64,000 bases of DNA from Streptomyces sp. NBC_00247 (GTDB lineage Bacteria; Actinomycetota; Actinomycetes; Streptomycetales; Streptomycetaceae): contig NZ_CP108093.1 of assembly GCF_036188265.1 (NCBI RefSeq), positions 6,229,001 to 6,293,000 of the forward strand. The letters are read 5' to 3'. Below, one piece after another: positions 16,338-24,821 of this stretch. Positions within the stretch are counted from its first letter, which is position 1. Every line of letters begins with the position of its first letter. The notes beneath the pieces were generated by a model. That model had not been told where the DNA came from. It did not search any database and worked only from the letters and a program-made list of their open reading frames with translations. Both the position numbers and the translations under genes were made by a program.

Positions 16338-17663
16338 TCAGGCGGCGGGTCCCTCCACTGCCGCTCCCTCTCCGTCGCCGCTCCGCCGGGAGCTCCTGAC
16401 CGATGACAGGGCGAGCAGCAGGGCGGGCAGCACGGTGACCGCCGCGGCGACGGTGAGCGCGGGGAAGCCGTAGTGGCCGACGACGACGCCGGAGCACGCG
16501 CTGCCCAGAGCTCCGCACAGCAGCATCAGGGTGTCGGATCCTCCCTGGGCGAGCAGGCGGTGTTCGGCGGTCACGGACTCCGACAGGAGTACGGAGCCGG
16601 TGACCATGACGCACGACCAGCCGAGACCGAGCAGGAACAGGCCCAGCGCGGATCCCCAGGACACGGTCGCCGGGGAGGTGCCGAGCGTCAGGAACGAGGT
16701 CAGGCTGAGCAGCAGCCCGACCACCAGGGTGGTGGGGCGTCCGATGCGGTCGGCCAGCCGGCCGAAGACCGGAGAGAACCCCGACATGCCGGCCAGGTGC
16801 AGGCTGAAAGCGAATCCGACCCAGCCCATCGACATGCCCGAGTGGCTGATGTGCAGCATCGTCATCGCCATCAGGGACACCATCACGAGGTGACTGGTGG
16901 ACAGGGCCACCAGGCTCAGCCTGGCGTCGGGGGCGGCGTAGGTGCTGAGGGGGGCGAGGCGGCGGGGCTCGGTCCGCTCGCCGGACGGTCTCAGTCCCTG
17001 CCGGGAGTGCAGGAGGGGATCGGGCCGCAACCAGATTCCGATCATGCCGACGGCTGTCAGGAATCCGACCAGGGCGAACAGGAAGTTGCCCGAGAGATCG
17101 GGCATGTCCAGGGCGCGGTCGACGGCCGCTGCCGCGCCGGACAGGTTCGGTCCGGTGATCGAGCCGATCGTCGAGGCCCAGAGCACGAAGGAGACCGCGC
17201 GGCCCCGGTCCTTCTCCGTGGCCAGGTCCCCGGCGGCGAACCGGGCCTGCAATCCGGCTACCTGGGCCGATCCGTAGAGAACCATGCCCAGGACGAACAG
17301 CCAGAAGCTCGAAGACAGCGCGGCGGCCACGCACACCAGCGCTCCCACCGCGCCCACCAGGTACCCGGACATCAGTGCGCGTCGACGGCCGTGCTGATGG
17401 GCGACGGCCGCCAGTACCGCCGCGGCGGCGGCGGACCCCAGCGTCGAGGCGGTCAGTTCCAGTCCGACCAGCTCCGGGGAACCGGCCAGATCCGCCGCCA
17501 ACAGCGTGGCGACACCGAAGCCGGTCGCGACCCCGACGCCCGCCACCGTCTGGGTGAGTGCCAGAGTGCGCACCGTGCGCCGCTGCAGCCGGTCACGGCC
17601 CGTGCTCCCGGTGCCGAGCTCCGCCCCACCGGCCGGGTCGGTCCTGTCGTCCTGCGCGCACAT
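16338..17663 (-). CDS. MFS transporter, probable drug/metabolite exporter
   Basis: A 441-aa major facilitator with about 12 hydrophobic segments. Residues about 20-45 hold the first helix (RTLALTQTVAGVGVATGFGVATLLA). HQHGRRRALMSGYLVGAVGAL is the loop 2-3 region with a basic cluster, and FGRLADRIGRPTTLVVGLLL is the equivalent loop in the second half. The fold and two-half symmetry are clear; the substrate is not. The ATG at 17663 is preferred because CGGAG lies five bases upstream; a start eleven codons further upstream is possible. It stands alone, 1.07 kb upstream of the GH10 gene and divergent from the DUF89 gene. Confidence 0.85.
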   Translation of the reverse strand: MCAQDDRTDPAGGAELGTGSTGRDRLQRRTVRTLALTQTVAGVGVATGFGVATLLAADLAGSPELVGLELTASTLGSAAAAAVLAAVAHQHGRRRALMSGYLVGAVGALVCVAAALSSSFWLFVLGMVLYGSAQVAGLQARFAAGDLATEKDRGRAVSFVLWASTIGSITGPNLSGAAAAVDRALDMPDLSGNFLFALVGFLTAVGMIGIWLRPDPLLHSRQGLRPSGERTEPRRLAPLSTYAAPDARLSLVALSTSHLVMVSLMAMTMLHISHSGMSMGWVGFAFSLHLAGMSGFSPVFGRLADRIGRPTTLVVGLLLSLTSFLTLGTSPATVSWGSALGLFLLGLGWSCVMVTGSVLLSESVTAEHRLLAQGGSDTLMLLCGALGSACSGVVVGHYGFPALTVAAAVTVLPALLLALSSVRSSRRSGDGEGAAVEGPAA

Positions 17664-18264
17664 GGGGGCTCCGGTGGTCGACGTATCGACGGGCACGGCT
17701 CCCGCGGGAGTTCTGCCCGGTCGGTGAGCGTGGGTACGCGGCGATGCTGGTGCCGGCGACGACGAGGTCGGACTCCCGCGCAGGGCGGATGCTCCTCTCG
17801 CGCGGGCCGATCTCCCCGGTCATCGGCTCGGCCATGACGCGGCCGGGCCCCGCGCACCGACGGCACCGGACATTCCACGGGAACGAGAGCGCTGGTCCCG
17901 CTCCGAACTCCCGAACTCCCTTGCGCGGCAGGCCAATTGGTCTGGTCCGAAAACGTAGCACGTCCACCGGGGCTCAGGACTGTCCGGCAACTCCCGGCGG
18001 GTGCGCGACGACAGCCGCGGCACTTCGCCGCGTTGTCGGAACATCCCGCTCCATGCGGTGTGCGCACGCCCCTCCGCCTCGCGATGCACCGCGACCGACG
18101 CCGCGCGCCGATCCACCAGGAGGGCGTCCGGTGGTCTCGGCCAGGGTGCGGGTCGGCGCCCGGACGTCCTCGCCCGCCCCGGAGTCACCCGGCAGGCCGC
18201 AGCGGACGCGAGGATCCTGTTGGGATCATGGTCGCGTGAGCGACACGCGAAGGGCTGAGGGAGC
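17664..18264. other. Divergent intergenic region, no gene seen
   Basis: About 600 bp between the divergent MFS and DUF89 genes. Frames are open on both strands but translate to Arg/Ser/Pro-rich sequence without domains. It must hold both promoters, but I cannot place them with confidence. The only ribosome site seen is GAGGGAG just before 18265. Confidence 0.5.
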
Positions 18265-19485
18265 ATGACAGAGAAGATCCACCGTGCGAGGGGCGAAGAG
18301 CCCGCTCGCGGCACCGGCCCGGTCCGTGCTCCGGTCGTCCGGAGCGACGAGCCCGGCTCGTTCGCCCGGGGTGTGCTGGCCGGGCGCCACCCCGCCCTCG
18401 TCCGGCAGGTAGGGGACGCCTTCCCGTACGGCCGCCGCCAGCACGAGGCCCTCGACACGCTGCTGGCCGAGATCGCCGACGACGTCGTCGGGCCGCTCAC
18501 CCCCGCCGACGACGACCACGAGCAGTGGGCTGCCTGGGGACAGGAGTACATCGGGGGCTCCTGGTACGAGGCCCCGTTCCTGTGGGCGGAGAACTACTTC
18601 TACCGCAGGCTCCTCGGCGCCGTCGGGTACTTCGGTACGGGCCCGTGGCGTGGAGTCGATCCCTTCGCGCCGTTCAAGCGGGCCGAGCTGCGGGGCGAGG
18701 CGGTGGAAGGGGAGCTGCGGGCGCTGGACGCGCTCGCCGGCGCTCCGGCCGGCCGGCGGGGCGCGGCGCTCCTGCACGCCTCGCTCTGGGGCAACCGCGC
18801 GGACCTCGGCTTCCGGATCTCGGCGGGAGGGCCGGCGAAGAGCGGCGTCGCCGTCCCGGCACTGGTCGCCGACGACAGCGCCACGCTCTGGCAGCTCCTG
18901 CCCGCCGGGAGCCCGGCCACGGTCGCGGTGGTGGCCGACAACGCCGGACGTGAGCTGATTCCCGATCTCGTCCTCGTCGACCACCTCCTCGGACACGGGC
19001 ATGCCGAGCGGGTCGTGCTGTACGTCAAGCCGTCCCCGTACTTCGTCTCCGACGCGATGACCGCCGACGTGGTCGACTGCCTCCGCCGCCTCGTCGAGGC
19101 ACCCGGCGAGGCGGGCCGGACCGGGGAGCGGCTCTGGACGGCGATGGCCGCCGGAGCGGTGGAGGTCCGCACCCACCCGTTCTTCTGCGCGCCCCTCCCG
19201 TACGAGGAGATGCCCGACGACCTGCGGAAGGAGTTCGAGGGGGCCGCCCTCACCATCTTGAAGGGGGACCTCAACTACCGTCGCCTGGTGGGCGACCGGC
19301 GGTGGGGCGCGACCGACTCGTTCGCCGGGCTCACCGCCCACTTCCCGGGGGCCGTCGCGGCGCTCCGGACCCTGAAGTCCGACGTCGTCGTCGGTCTGGA
19401 GCCGGGAGTGCTCGACACACTCGAACGGTCCGGGGCCGCGTGGCGGACGAGCGGCACGCACGCGCTGATCCAGGCGCGGAGGTAG
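18265..19485 (+). CDS. DUF89/ARMT1-family protein (damage-control phosphatase-like)
   Basis: A 406-aa member of the DUF89 family, whose studied relatives are metal-dependent phosphatases that hydrolyse damaged or surplus phosphometabolites. Landmarks are VVADNAGRELIPDLVLVDHLL (residues about 228-248, with the Asp-Asn of the metal site), VLYVKPSPYFVSDAMTADV, and ILKGDLNYRRLVGDRRW. The last contains the KGDLNYR motif of the ARMT1-type subfamily. The N-terminal helical part contains WYEAPFLWAENYFYRRLL, also typical. ATG 18265 has GAGGGAG directly upstream. The family has also been linked to carboxyl methylation in animals; phosphatase is the safer reading. Convergent with the GH35 gene. Confidence 0.85.
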   Translation: MTEKIHRARGEEPARGTGPVRAPVVRSDEPGSFARGVLAGRHPALVRQVGDAFPYGRRQHEALDTLLAEIADDVVGPLTPADDDHEQWAAWGQEYIGGSWYEAPFLWAENYFYRRLLGAVGYFGTGPWRGVDPFAPFKRAELRGEAVEGELRALDALAGAPAGRRGAALLHASLWGNRADLGFRISAGGPAKSGVAVPALVADDSATLWQLLPAGSPATVAVVADNAGRELIPDLVLVDHLLGHGHAERVVLYVKPSPYFVSDAMTADVVDCLRRLVEAPGEAGRTGERLWTAMAAGAVEVRTHPFFCAPLPYEEMPDDLRKEFEGAALTILKGDLNYRRLVGDRRWGATDSFAGLTAHFPGAVAALRTLKSDVVVGLEPGVLDTLERSGAAWRTSGTHALIQARR

Positions 19486-19569
19486 GCCCGTACGCGCCTG
19501 ACGGCACGGGCCGGCGGGCGGACCGGCCGCTGTCCGCACGGGCTCGGCGCTCGCCCGTCGTACCCCCGA

Positions 19570-19600
19570 GGGTGTCCGGCGCACGATCGGCCGGACACCC
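19570..19600. terminator. Bidirectional hairpin between DUF89 and GH35 genes
   Basis: An 11-bp perfect inverted repeat, GGGTGTCCGGC (19570-19580) and GCCGGACACCC (19590-19600), with a 9-base loop, in the 137-bp gap between convergent genes. Confidence 0.7.
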
Positions 19601-19622
19601 CCACCGGAACCGTGGGGCCCGG

Positions 19623-21509
19623 TCAGTCGAACTCTTCGATGTACTCCTCCGGCGGACCGAGTTCGGGACGCTCCCGGAAGTCGACTTCCTCGCCGAGCTT
19701 CTCCAGTTCGAGAACCGTGATGGTGTTGGAGCCGGACCGCAGCAGCGGCGCCGGGCAGTAGAGGGTGACCTGGGGCCCGGTCTCCCGGTAGCGGCCGAGC
19801 AGGAACCCGTTGACCCAGACGAAGCCGCGGCGTGACCCCGGCAGTGCCAGGAAGGTGCCCGCCGGAGTGTCGACGTGGAGCTCGGCGACGGCGAATCCGG
19901 TGGCCTCGGCGGCGAGCGAACCCGACGGCCCCGCGGCGTGCACCCCGGGCGGCTCCGTGTCCGCGGCGAGCGCCTGGGACAGTTCCGCGTCGGACCACTC
20001 CTGGAGCGCGACCGGTGAGCTCTCCCAGCCCTGCACCGTGCGCCGGTCGACCAGGACGGGGCCGAGCAGGCCCTTGTGTCCGCCGACGGTCGGTCCGTAG
20101 TTGATCCGGCCGAGGTTCTCGACCAGGATCTCCAGTGTCACCACCTCGCCCGTTCCCTCCAGCGGAAGTTCCCGGGAGTCGGCGTCGGCGATGCCGAGGA
20201 AGGTGCCGTCGGCGAAGACGAGGGCCCGGTCGCGTACGTCGCTCAGGGTCAGCTGGTGCGTGCCCGCCGGGATGCGCGGGTGCGCGGTGTACAGGACCAT
20301 GCCCGCGTCCAGGCCGAGCTGTTCGAACGTGGCGGGGCGCGGAGCGGTGCGGGTGTTCGCGGGCGGCACGGCGCGCAGCCCGGCGAGGAGGCCGGCATGG
20401 CGTGCGAGCGGTACGCGGGCGGGCGGCAGCACCGGCATCCGCTCGGGCGACCGGAGGGGGCCCTCGGCGCCGAACACCTCGCGCATGGCGAAGAACTTGG
20501 GCGTGAGCGAGCCGTCCTCGGCGATCGGCGCGTCGGAGTCGTAGCTGGTCACCACGGGTTCCAGCCGGCCGTCCGTCTCGTTGGCACCCGCCCACAGGCC
20601 GAAGTTGGTGCCGCCGTGCGCCATGTAGATGCTCACGCCGCCACCGTCCGCGACGATGCCGCGCAGGGTGTGCACGGCGCTCTCCACTCCGCGTACGTGG
20701 TGCTTCTTGCCCCAGTGGTCGAACCAGCCGCTCCAGAACTCGGCCACCAGGAAGGGCTCTTCGGGGCGCCTGCCGGCGAGGAGTCTCCGGGCGGCCTCGG
20801 GCTTGGAACCCAGAGTGGCGGCCATCAGCGTGCCCGGCAGGGAGCCGCCGTCCAGCATCAGTTCGGTGGGGCCGTCCGCCGTGAACAGCAGCTCCTCGAT
20901 ACCCCGTTCGGTCAGGGCGTCGCGGCTCCAGCGCATGTAGGCGTGGTCGTCGCCGTAGCTGCCGAACTCGTTCTCCACCTGCACCGCGACGACCGGTCCG
21001 CCGCGGGTCGTCTGGAGGGCCGCGATGCGGGGGATCAGCTCGTCGAACCAGGTGCCGAGGGCGGAGGTGAACGCCGGGTCGGAGCTGCGCGGGGCGAGGT
21101 CGCGTCCGGTGATCCAGGCCGGCAGACCGCCGTTGGACCATTCCGCGCAGATGTAGGGGCCGGGCCTGACGATGACGTCGAGGCCCTCCTCTCCCACCAT
21201 GCGGATGAACCGTTCGAGGTCGCGCCAGCCGTCGAAGTCCGCCGGCCGGTCCTCACGGGGCTGGTGGAAGTTCCATGCCACGTACGTGTCGACGGTGTTG
21301 AGCCCGAGATCGGCGATCCGGCGGATGCGGTCCCGCCAGAGGTCGGGATGCACCCGGAAGTAGTGCAGCGCTCCCGACAGAATCCGATGCGGAAGGCCGT
21401 TGCGGTACATGCGGCCATCGCGCCAGGACAGTGCTGCGGTGGCGGGGCCCGCCGTCGCAGCGTCCGTGGGGCGTGCCGGGGGGATGTGTGTCGTGGGCGG
21501 CTCAGTCAC
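19623..21509 (-). CDS. Intracellular GH35 beta-galactosidase
   Basis: A 628-aa retaining beta-galactosidase of family GH35. Counting from the GTG at 21509, HRILSGALHYFRVHPDLW (41-58) begins the barrel. GPYICAEWSNGGLPAW is the family signature. QVENEFGSYG carries the acid/base Glu181 and LVAEFWSGWFDHWG the nucleophile Glu257. Beta-sandwich domains follow to the end. There is no signal peptide, so it acts in the cytoplasm on imported oligosaccharides. GTG 21509 is preferred over the ATG codons further upstream because a promoter (TTGTTA, 18 bp, TACGCT) ends eight bases before it, predicting leaderless mRNA; no ribosome site is present. It diverges from the lacI-type gene, and their shared gap holds an operator-like palindrome. 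Confidence 0.93.
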   Translation of the reverse strand: MTEPPTTHIPPARPTDAATAGPATAALSWRDGRMYRNGLPHRILSGALHYFRVHPDLWRDRIRRIADLGLNTVDTYVAWNFHQPREDRPADFDGWRDLERFIRMVGEEGLDVIVRPGPYICAEWSNGGLPAWITGRDLAPRSSDPAFTSALGTWFDELIPRIAALQTTRGGPVVAVQVENEFGSYGDDHAYMRWSRDALTERGIEELLFTADGPTELMLDGGSLPGTLMAATLGSKPEAARRLLAGRRPEEPFLVAEFWSGWFDHWGKKHHVRGVESAVHTLRGIVADGGGVSIYMAHGGTNFGLWAGANETDGRLEPVVTSYDSDAPIAEDGSLTPKFFAMREVFGAEGPLRSPERMPVLPPARVPLARHAGLLAGLRAVPPANTRTAPRPATFEQLGLDAGMVLYTAHPRIPAGTHQLTLSDVRDRALVFADGTFLGIADADSRELPLEGTGEVVTLEILVENLGRINYGPTVGGHKGLLGPVLVDRRTVQGWESSPVALQEWSDAELSQALAADTEPPGVHAAGPSGSLAAEATGFAVAELHVDTPAGTFLALPGSRRGFVWVNGFLLGRYRETGPQVTLYCPAPLLRSGSNTITVLELEKLGEEVDFRERPELGPPEEYIEEFD

Positions 21510-21515
21510 GGCGCG

Positions 21516-21545
21516 AGCGTATGTTATCGATGACATGTATAACAA
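21516..21545 (-). promoter_or_regulatory. GH35 promoter with embedded LacI-type operator
   Basis: On the minus strand, TTGTTA (21545-21540), an 18-bp spacer and TACGCT (21521-21516) fit a vegetative promoter. Its start point would fall at about the GTG of the GH35 gene. The spacer contains ATGTTATCGATGACAT (21521-21536), a near-perfect 16-bp palindrome (14 of 16 symmetric positions) with the central CG usual in LacI-family operators. Related sequences recur at 23201 and 23227 before the transporter operon, which supports control by the neighbouring LacI protein. Confidence 0.7.
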
Positions 21546-21587
21546 GCTTGGTAGAGTCCAGCAGCCGATCCCGGAGGATGGAGCGAC

Positions 21588-22604
21588 TTGAACGAGGACA
21601 TCGCGAGGCCGAGGCAGCCGAGCATGGCCGACGTGGCCCGCATCGCCGGTGTTTCGGCGCAGACGGTGTCACGGGCGCTGCGCGGTTCGCCGAACGTCAC
21701 CCCCGACACCAACCGGCGCGTGCTCGCGGCCGTGGAGCAGGCCGGCTACCGGTTCAACAGCGCCGCCAGGGCGCTGTCTTCCGGACGCAGCCACACCATC
21801 GGGCTCGTCCTCCTGGAGTCCGGCGGGTACTACTCGCGCTCGGCGGTGACCGCCGGTGTCGAGTCGGCGGCGGGCGCGGCCGGGTACGCGGTCAGCATCG
21901 CGACCATCGCCGGGCTCGACGCCGGCCTGATGGAGCGGTCCCTCGCCAAGCTCGCCGACCAGGGTGTCGACGGTCTGGTGATCGCCGTGCCGCTCATCTC
22001 GGTGACGCAGAAGATAGAGGACCTCACCCGCGAGATCCCGACCGTCACCCTCGACGGGTCGCGGACGCAGGGGGCCCGGGTGCTCGGGATCGACCAGGCC
22101 GAGGCGGGGCGCCTGGCCACGCAGCACCTGCTCGACCTGGGCCATCGACAGATCTGGCACATCGCCGGGCCGGACGAGTGGATCGAGGCGCGCCAACGGC
22201 GCCAAGGCTGGCAGGAGTGCCTGGACGCCGCCGGGATCGAGGCACCGACCCCTCTGGAGGGGGACTGGTCGCCCGACTCCGGGTACCGGCAGGGGCAGAT
22301 CGTCGCGATGATCCCGGAGATCACCGCGGTCTTCGTCGCGAGCGACGAGATGGCGTTCGGGGTGATCAGGGCCCTGCGCGAGCGCGGCCGGTCGGTGCCC
22401 GACGACGTCTCCATCGTGAGCGTCGACGACATCGCGCTGGCGGCCTACTGCGCGCCGCCCCTGACGACCGTCCGGCAGGACTTCTACGGCTACGGCGCGG
22501 CGGCGGTCACGCTGCTGCTCCGGGGGGAGGCCGCCGTCGAGGAGTCGGTCGTCACCGCCTCCCTGTCGGTGCGCGGCTCCACCGCACCGCCCCGCAGGGG
22601 CTGA
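21588..22604 (+). CDS. LacI-family transcriptional regulator
   Basis: A 338-aa repressor. The N-terminal helix-turn-helix is MADVARIAGVSAQTVSRALRG (residues 13-33), followed by the hinge and a periplasmic-binding-protein-like effector domain. Landmarks there are HTIGLVLLESGGYYSRSAVTAG, ITAVFVASDEMAFGVIRALRERG and PDDVSIVSVDDI. The TTG at 21588 has GGAGGATGGAG upstream and is plausible; the ATG at 21624 directly before the HTH is the alternative. It is divergent from the GH35 gene and upstream of the sugar importer operon. The effector is probably a galactose- or fucose-containing oligosaccharide (inference from neighbours). Confidence 0.93.
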   Translation: MNEDIARPRQPSMADVARIAGVSAQTVSRALRGSPNVTPDTNRRVLAAVEQAGYRFNSAARALSSGRSHTIGLVLLESGGYYSRSAVTAGVESAAGAAGYAVSIATIAGLDAGLMERSLAKLADQGVDGLVIAVPLISVTQKIEDLTREIPTVTLDGSRTQGARVLGIDQAEAGRLATQHLLDLGHRQIWHIAGPDEWIEARQRRQGWQECLDAAGIEAPTPLEGDWSPDSGYRQGQIVAMIPEITAVFVASDEMAFGVIRALRERGRSVPDDVSIVSVDDIALAAYCAPPLTTVRQDFYGYGAAAVTLLLRGEAAVEESVVTASLSVRGSTAPPRRG

Positions 22605-23200
22605 GGGCGGGGCTCCTCACGTGCCGGAGGCGGGGCGGCGCCGCCCCGCCGGGCTGTGGCCGGGGTTCCGCGCGCCGCGCCGGGAGGTGGGGCCGGGGTT
22701 CCGCGCGCCGCCCGCCGGGCTGGGGCCGGGGTTCCGCGCGCCGCCCGACCGGGGCTGGGTTCCCGCCCCGTCCCGCCGGGTCGTCACCTGCCGTCACGGT
22801 CGCCCGTGTGGGCCGGTCCGACCCTGTTGTCACGTGACACCCGAGTTGGCCCACTCGTGACGATCACCCGGGTTCGCCCCGTCCGACTCCCGGCCCGGGC
22901 GCGCCCTTTCGTCCCGCTCGCGCGCGGTTCGCGGCGGTTCGGTGCCGGATCCGTGCGGGATTCGACAGAGTCCTTGCGAAAAAGTTATGGACCGCTCCGT
23001 GGCGGTCCGCGGCGTGTGTGAACGCCTCCGCGCGTTCCGGCCGTGACGCCGGAACTCCCTTGTGCGCATGGAGTACTGGCGTCCGATCGCGCTCCGTGAG
23101 TGCCCCCGCCCCGGGCCGCGCCCCGGTCCGCCGTGACGTGCGGATCGGTTCCGGTGCGCCCGGTTCGGCGAATCGACCTCATCTGACCCCTTGCGCCGTC
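22605..23200. other. Long upstream region of the sugar importer operon
   Basis: About 0.6 kb between the lacI stop and the operators of the importer operon. It begins with a 33-bp tandem repeat (separate entry). The rest is gene-free and GC-rich, with a short A/T-rich island around 22975-22992 (TTGCGAAAAAGTTATGG) that could be part of a promoter. No reading frame is convincing. Confidence 0.5.
22658..22756. repeat. Three tandem copies of a 33-bp GC-rich unit
   Basis: The 20-mer GGCCGGGGTTCCGCGCGCCG starts at 22658, 22691 and 22724, exactly 33 bp apart. Each copy is followed by a more variable 12-base filler. It lies just downstream of the lacI stop. On the minus strand the unit would read as repeats of RRAEPRPQPGG, but there is no start or ribosome site, so I treat it as a noncoding tandem repeat. 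Confidence 0.85.
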
Positions 23201-23246
23201 ATGTGATCGATGCCATCGTACGCACCATGTTATCGGTGCCACCGTA
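23201..23246. promoter_or_regulatory. Tandem LacI-type operator sites before the importer operon
   Basis: Two related 20-mers, ATGTGATCGATGCCATCGTA (23201-23220) and ATGTTATCGGTGCCACCGTA (23227-23246), match at 16 of 20 positions. Their starts are 26 bp apart. Both resemble the palindrome ATGTTATCGATGACAT in front of the GH35 gene; the shared pattern is ATGTKATCGRTGMCAY. They lie about 140 bp upstream of the binding-protein gene. Promoter hexamers could not be fixed, but binding here would block the operon. Confidence 0.65.
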
Positions 23247-23386
23247 ACAACGCCGGATCAACGAAGATCCAAATCCGGCACTGCGGTGGCGCGGCGCGCG
23301 GTGACCGGACCCTCGACGGGGGCCCGCCGCGCCCGCTCTGCCACTCGCAGTCAGGTGGGCAGTTGTCCACGGGAAGGACCCCCCAA

Positions 23387-24712
23387 ATGAGGAAGTCGCT
23401 CGCCTTCGCGGGCACCGCTGTGACGGTGCTCGGGCTGCTCGCCACCGGATGTTCGGGAGGCGGGGACAGCGCGGACTCCGGCAAGACGACCCTCAAGGTC
23501 GCCGCCCTCGAAGGCGGCTACGGCCGGGACATGTACGCCCAGGTCATCAAGGCCTACGAGGCGACCCACCCGGACGTGGACGTCCAGCTCCAGATCTCGA
23601 AGAGCATCGAGGACGAGATCACCCCGAACATGAAGGCCGGCAAGTACCCGGACGTCGTGGTGCTCGGGCAGGGCCGCAAGGCCGCCCTCACCGAGACCTT
23701 GGTCAAGGACAAGGCCGTGGAGGACCTCACCCCGGTCCTCAAGACGAAGGTCCCCGGCGAGGACAAGACGGTCGGCGACAAGCTCACCGAGGGCATCGTC
23801 GGCAACCTGAACACCAACCCGTACGGCACGGACAAGACGTACCTGATGCCGATGTACTACGCGCCGACCGGGCTGTTCTACAACCAGGGCCTGTTCGAGA
23901 AGAACGGCTGGAAGACCCCGGCCACCTGGGACGAGATGTTCGCGCTCGGCGACAAGGCGAAGAAGGCGGGCATACCCCTCTTCACCTACCCGACCGCCGG
24001 TTACCTCGACTCGTACTTCTTCGCGCTGCTCGCCGACGTCGGCGGGGAGCAGTTCTACACCGACGTCATGACGTACAAGAAGGACGTCTGGAAGTCGGCG
24101 AACGCCAAGAAGGCGCTCGACATCACCACCAAGCTGCTCGGTTACGCCGCGCCGACCACCGTCGGCTACGCCAACGAGCAGGACTTCACCAAGAACCAGC
24201 AGTCGATCCTGGACAACAAGGCGCTGTTCATGCCGAACGGCACCTGGATCACCGGTGAGATGGCCGACGCCCCGCGCGCCGACGGCTTCACCTGGGGCCT
24301 GACCCCGCTGCCGGCCGTCACCGCGGGCGCCAAGCGCTACCTGACGACCTCGGTCGAATCGGTCTGGGTCCCCAGCGCCGCCCAGCACAAGGACGCCGCG
24401 AAGGACTTCGTCGCCTACCTCTACTCCGACGAGGCCGCGAAGATCTTCGCCAAGTCGAACGCGATCCAGCCGATCCAGGGCATCGCCGACAGCCTGACCG
24501 GTGAGAGCGCCTCGTTCTACAAGCTCTACGAGGACCCGTCGGTCTCCGCGCTCGTCGGTGGCTTCGCGAGCACCTCGCCGGTCGAGGGCGTCGACATCAA
24601 GGCCACGCTCTTCGACACCGCCAACAGCATCATCAGCGGCGACACCACCGAAGCGAAGTGGCAGTCCGCGCTGAACGAGGCCAGCGAGAAGCTGCGCCAG
24701 GCGGGCAACTGA
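23387..24712 (+). CDS. Carbohydrate ABC transporter substrate-binding lipoprotein
   Basis: A 441-aa extracellular solute-binding protein (family 1). The lipoprotein signal is MRKSLAFAGTAVTVLGLLATGC with the modified Cys22 in the LATGC lipobox, followed by an SGGGDSADS linker. Family landmarks are VIKAYEATHPDVDV, YPDVVVLGQGR, PMYYAPTGLFYNQGLFEKNGW and ALFMPNGTWITGEM. ATG 23387 has GGAAGGA upstream; the longer open frame starting at 23210 is not a signal sequence. The two permeases follow directly. It probably captures an oligosaccharide released outside the cell; neighbouring GH29 and GH35 suggest Fuc and Gal residues. The exact ligand cannot be read from sequence. Confidence 0.93.
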   Translation: MRKSLAFAGTAVTVLGLLATGCSGGGDSADSGKTTLKVAALEGGYGRDMYAQVIKAYEATHPDVDVQLQISKSIEDEITPNMKAGKYPDVVVLGQGRKAALTETLVKDKAVEDLTPVLKTKVPGEDKTVGDKLTEGIVGNLNTNPYGTDKTYLMPMYYAPTGLFYNQGLFEKNGWKTPATWDEMFALGDKAKKAGIPLFTYPTAGYLDSYFFALLADVGGEQFYTDVMTYKKDVWKSANAKKALDITTKLLGYAAPTTVGYANEQDFTKNQQSILDNKALFMPNGTWITGEMADAPRADGFTWGLTPLPAVTAGAKRYLTTSVESVWVPSAAQHKDAAKDFVAYLYSDEAAKIFAKSNAIQPIQGIADSLTGESASFYKLYEDPSVSALVGGFASTSPVEGVDIKATLFDTANSIISGDTTEAKWQSALNEASEKLRQAGN

Positions 24713-24821
24713 CGTGCCCGGCGGCGACCCGGCCCTCCCCGGGTCGCCGCCGGCGCCTCCACCACCCGAGAGACCCTCTCGGCCCCCCAGGACCGCCTCG
24801 TACGACCGAAGGACCGGCACG

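Noticed and set aside
23288..23333. Possible riboswitch in the leader of the binding-protein gene
   Set aside because: A GGCGCGGCG/CGCCGCGCC stem exists, but no conserved riboswitch core was recognisable; LacI-type sites explain regulation.
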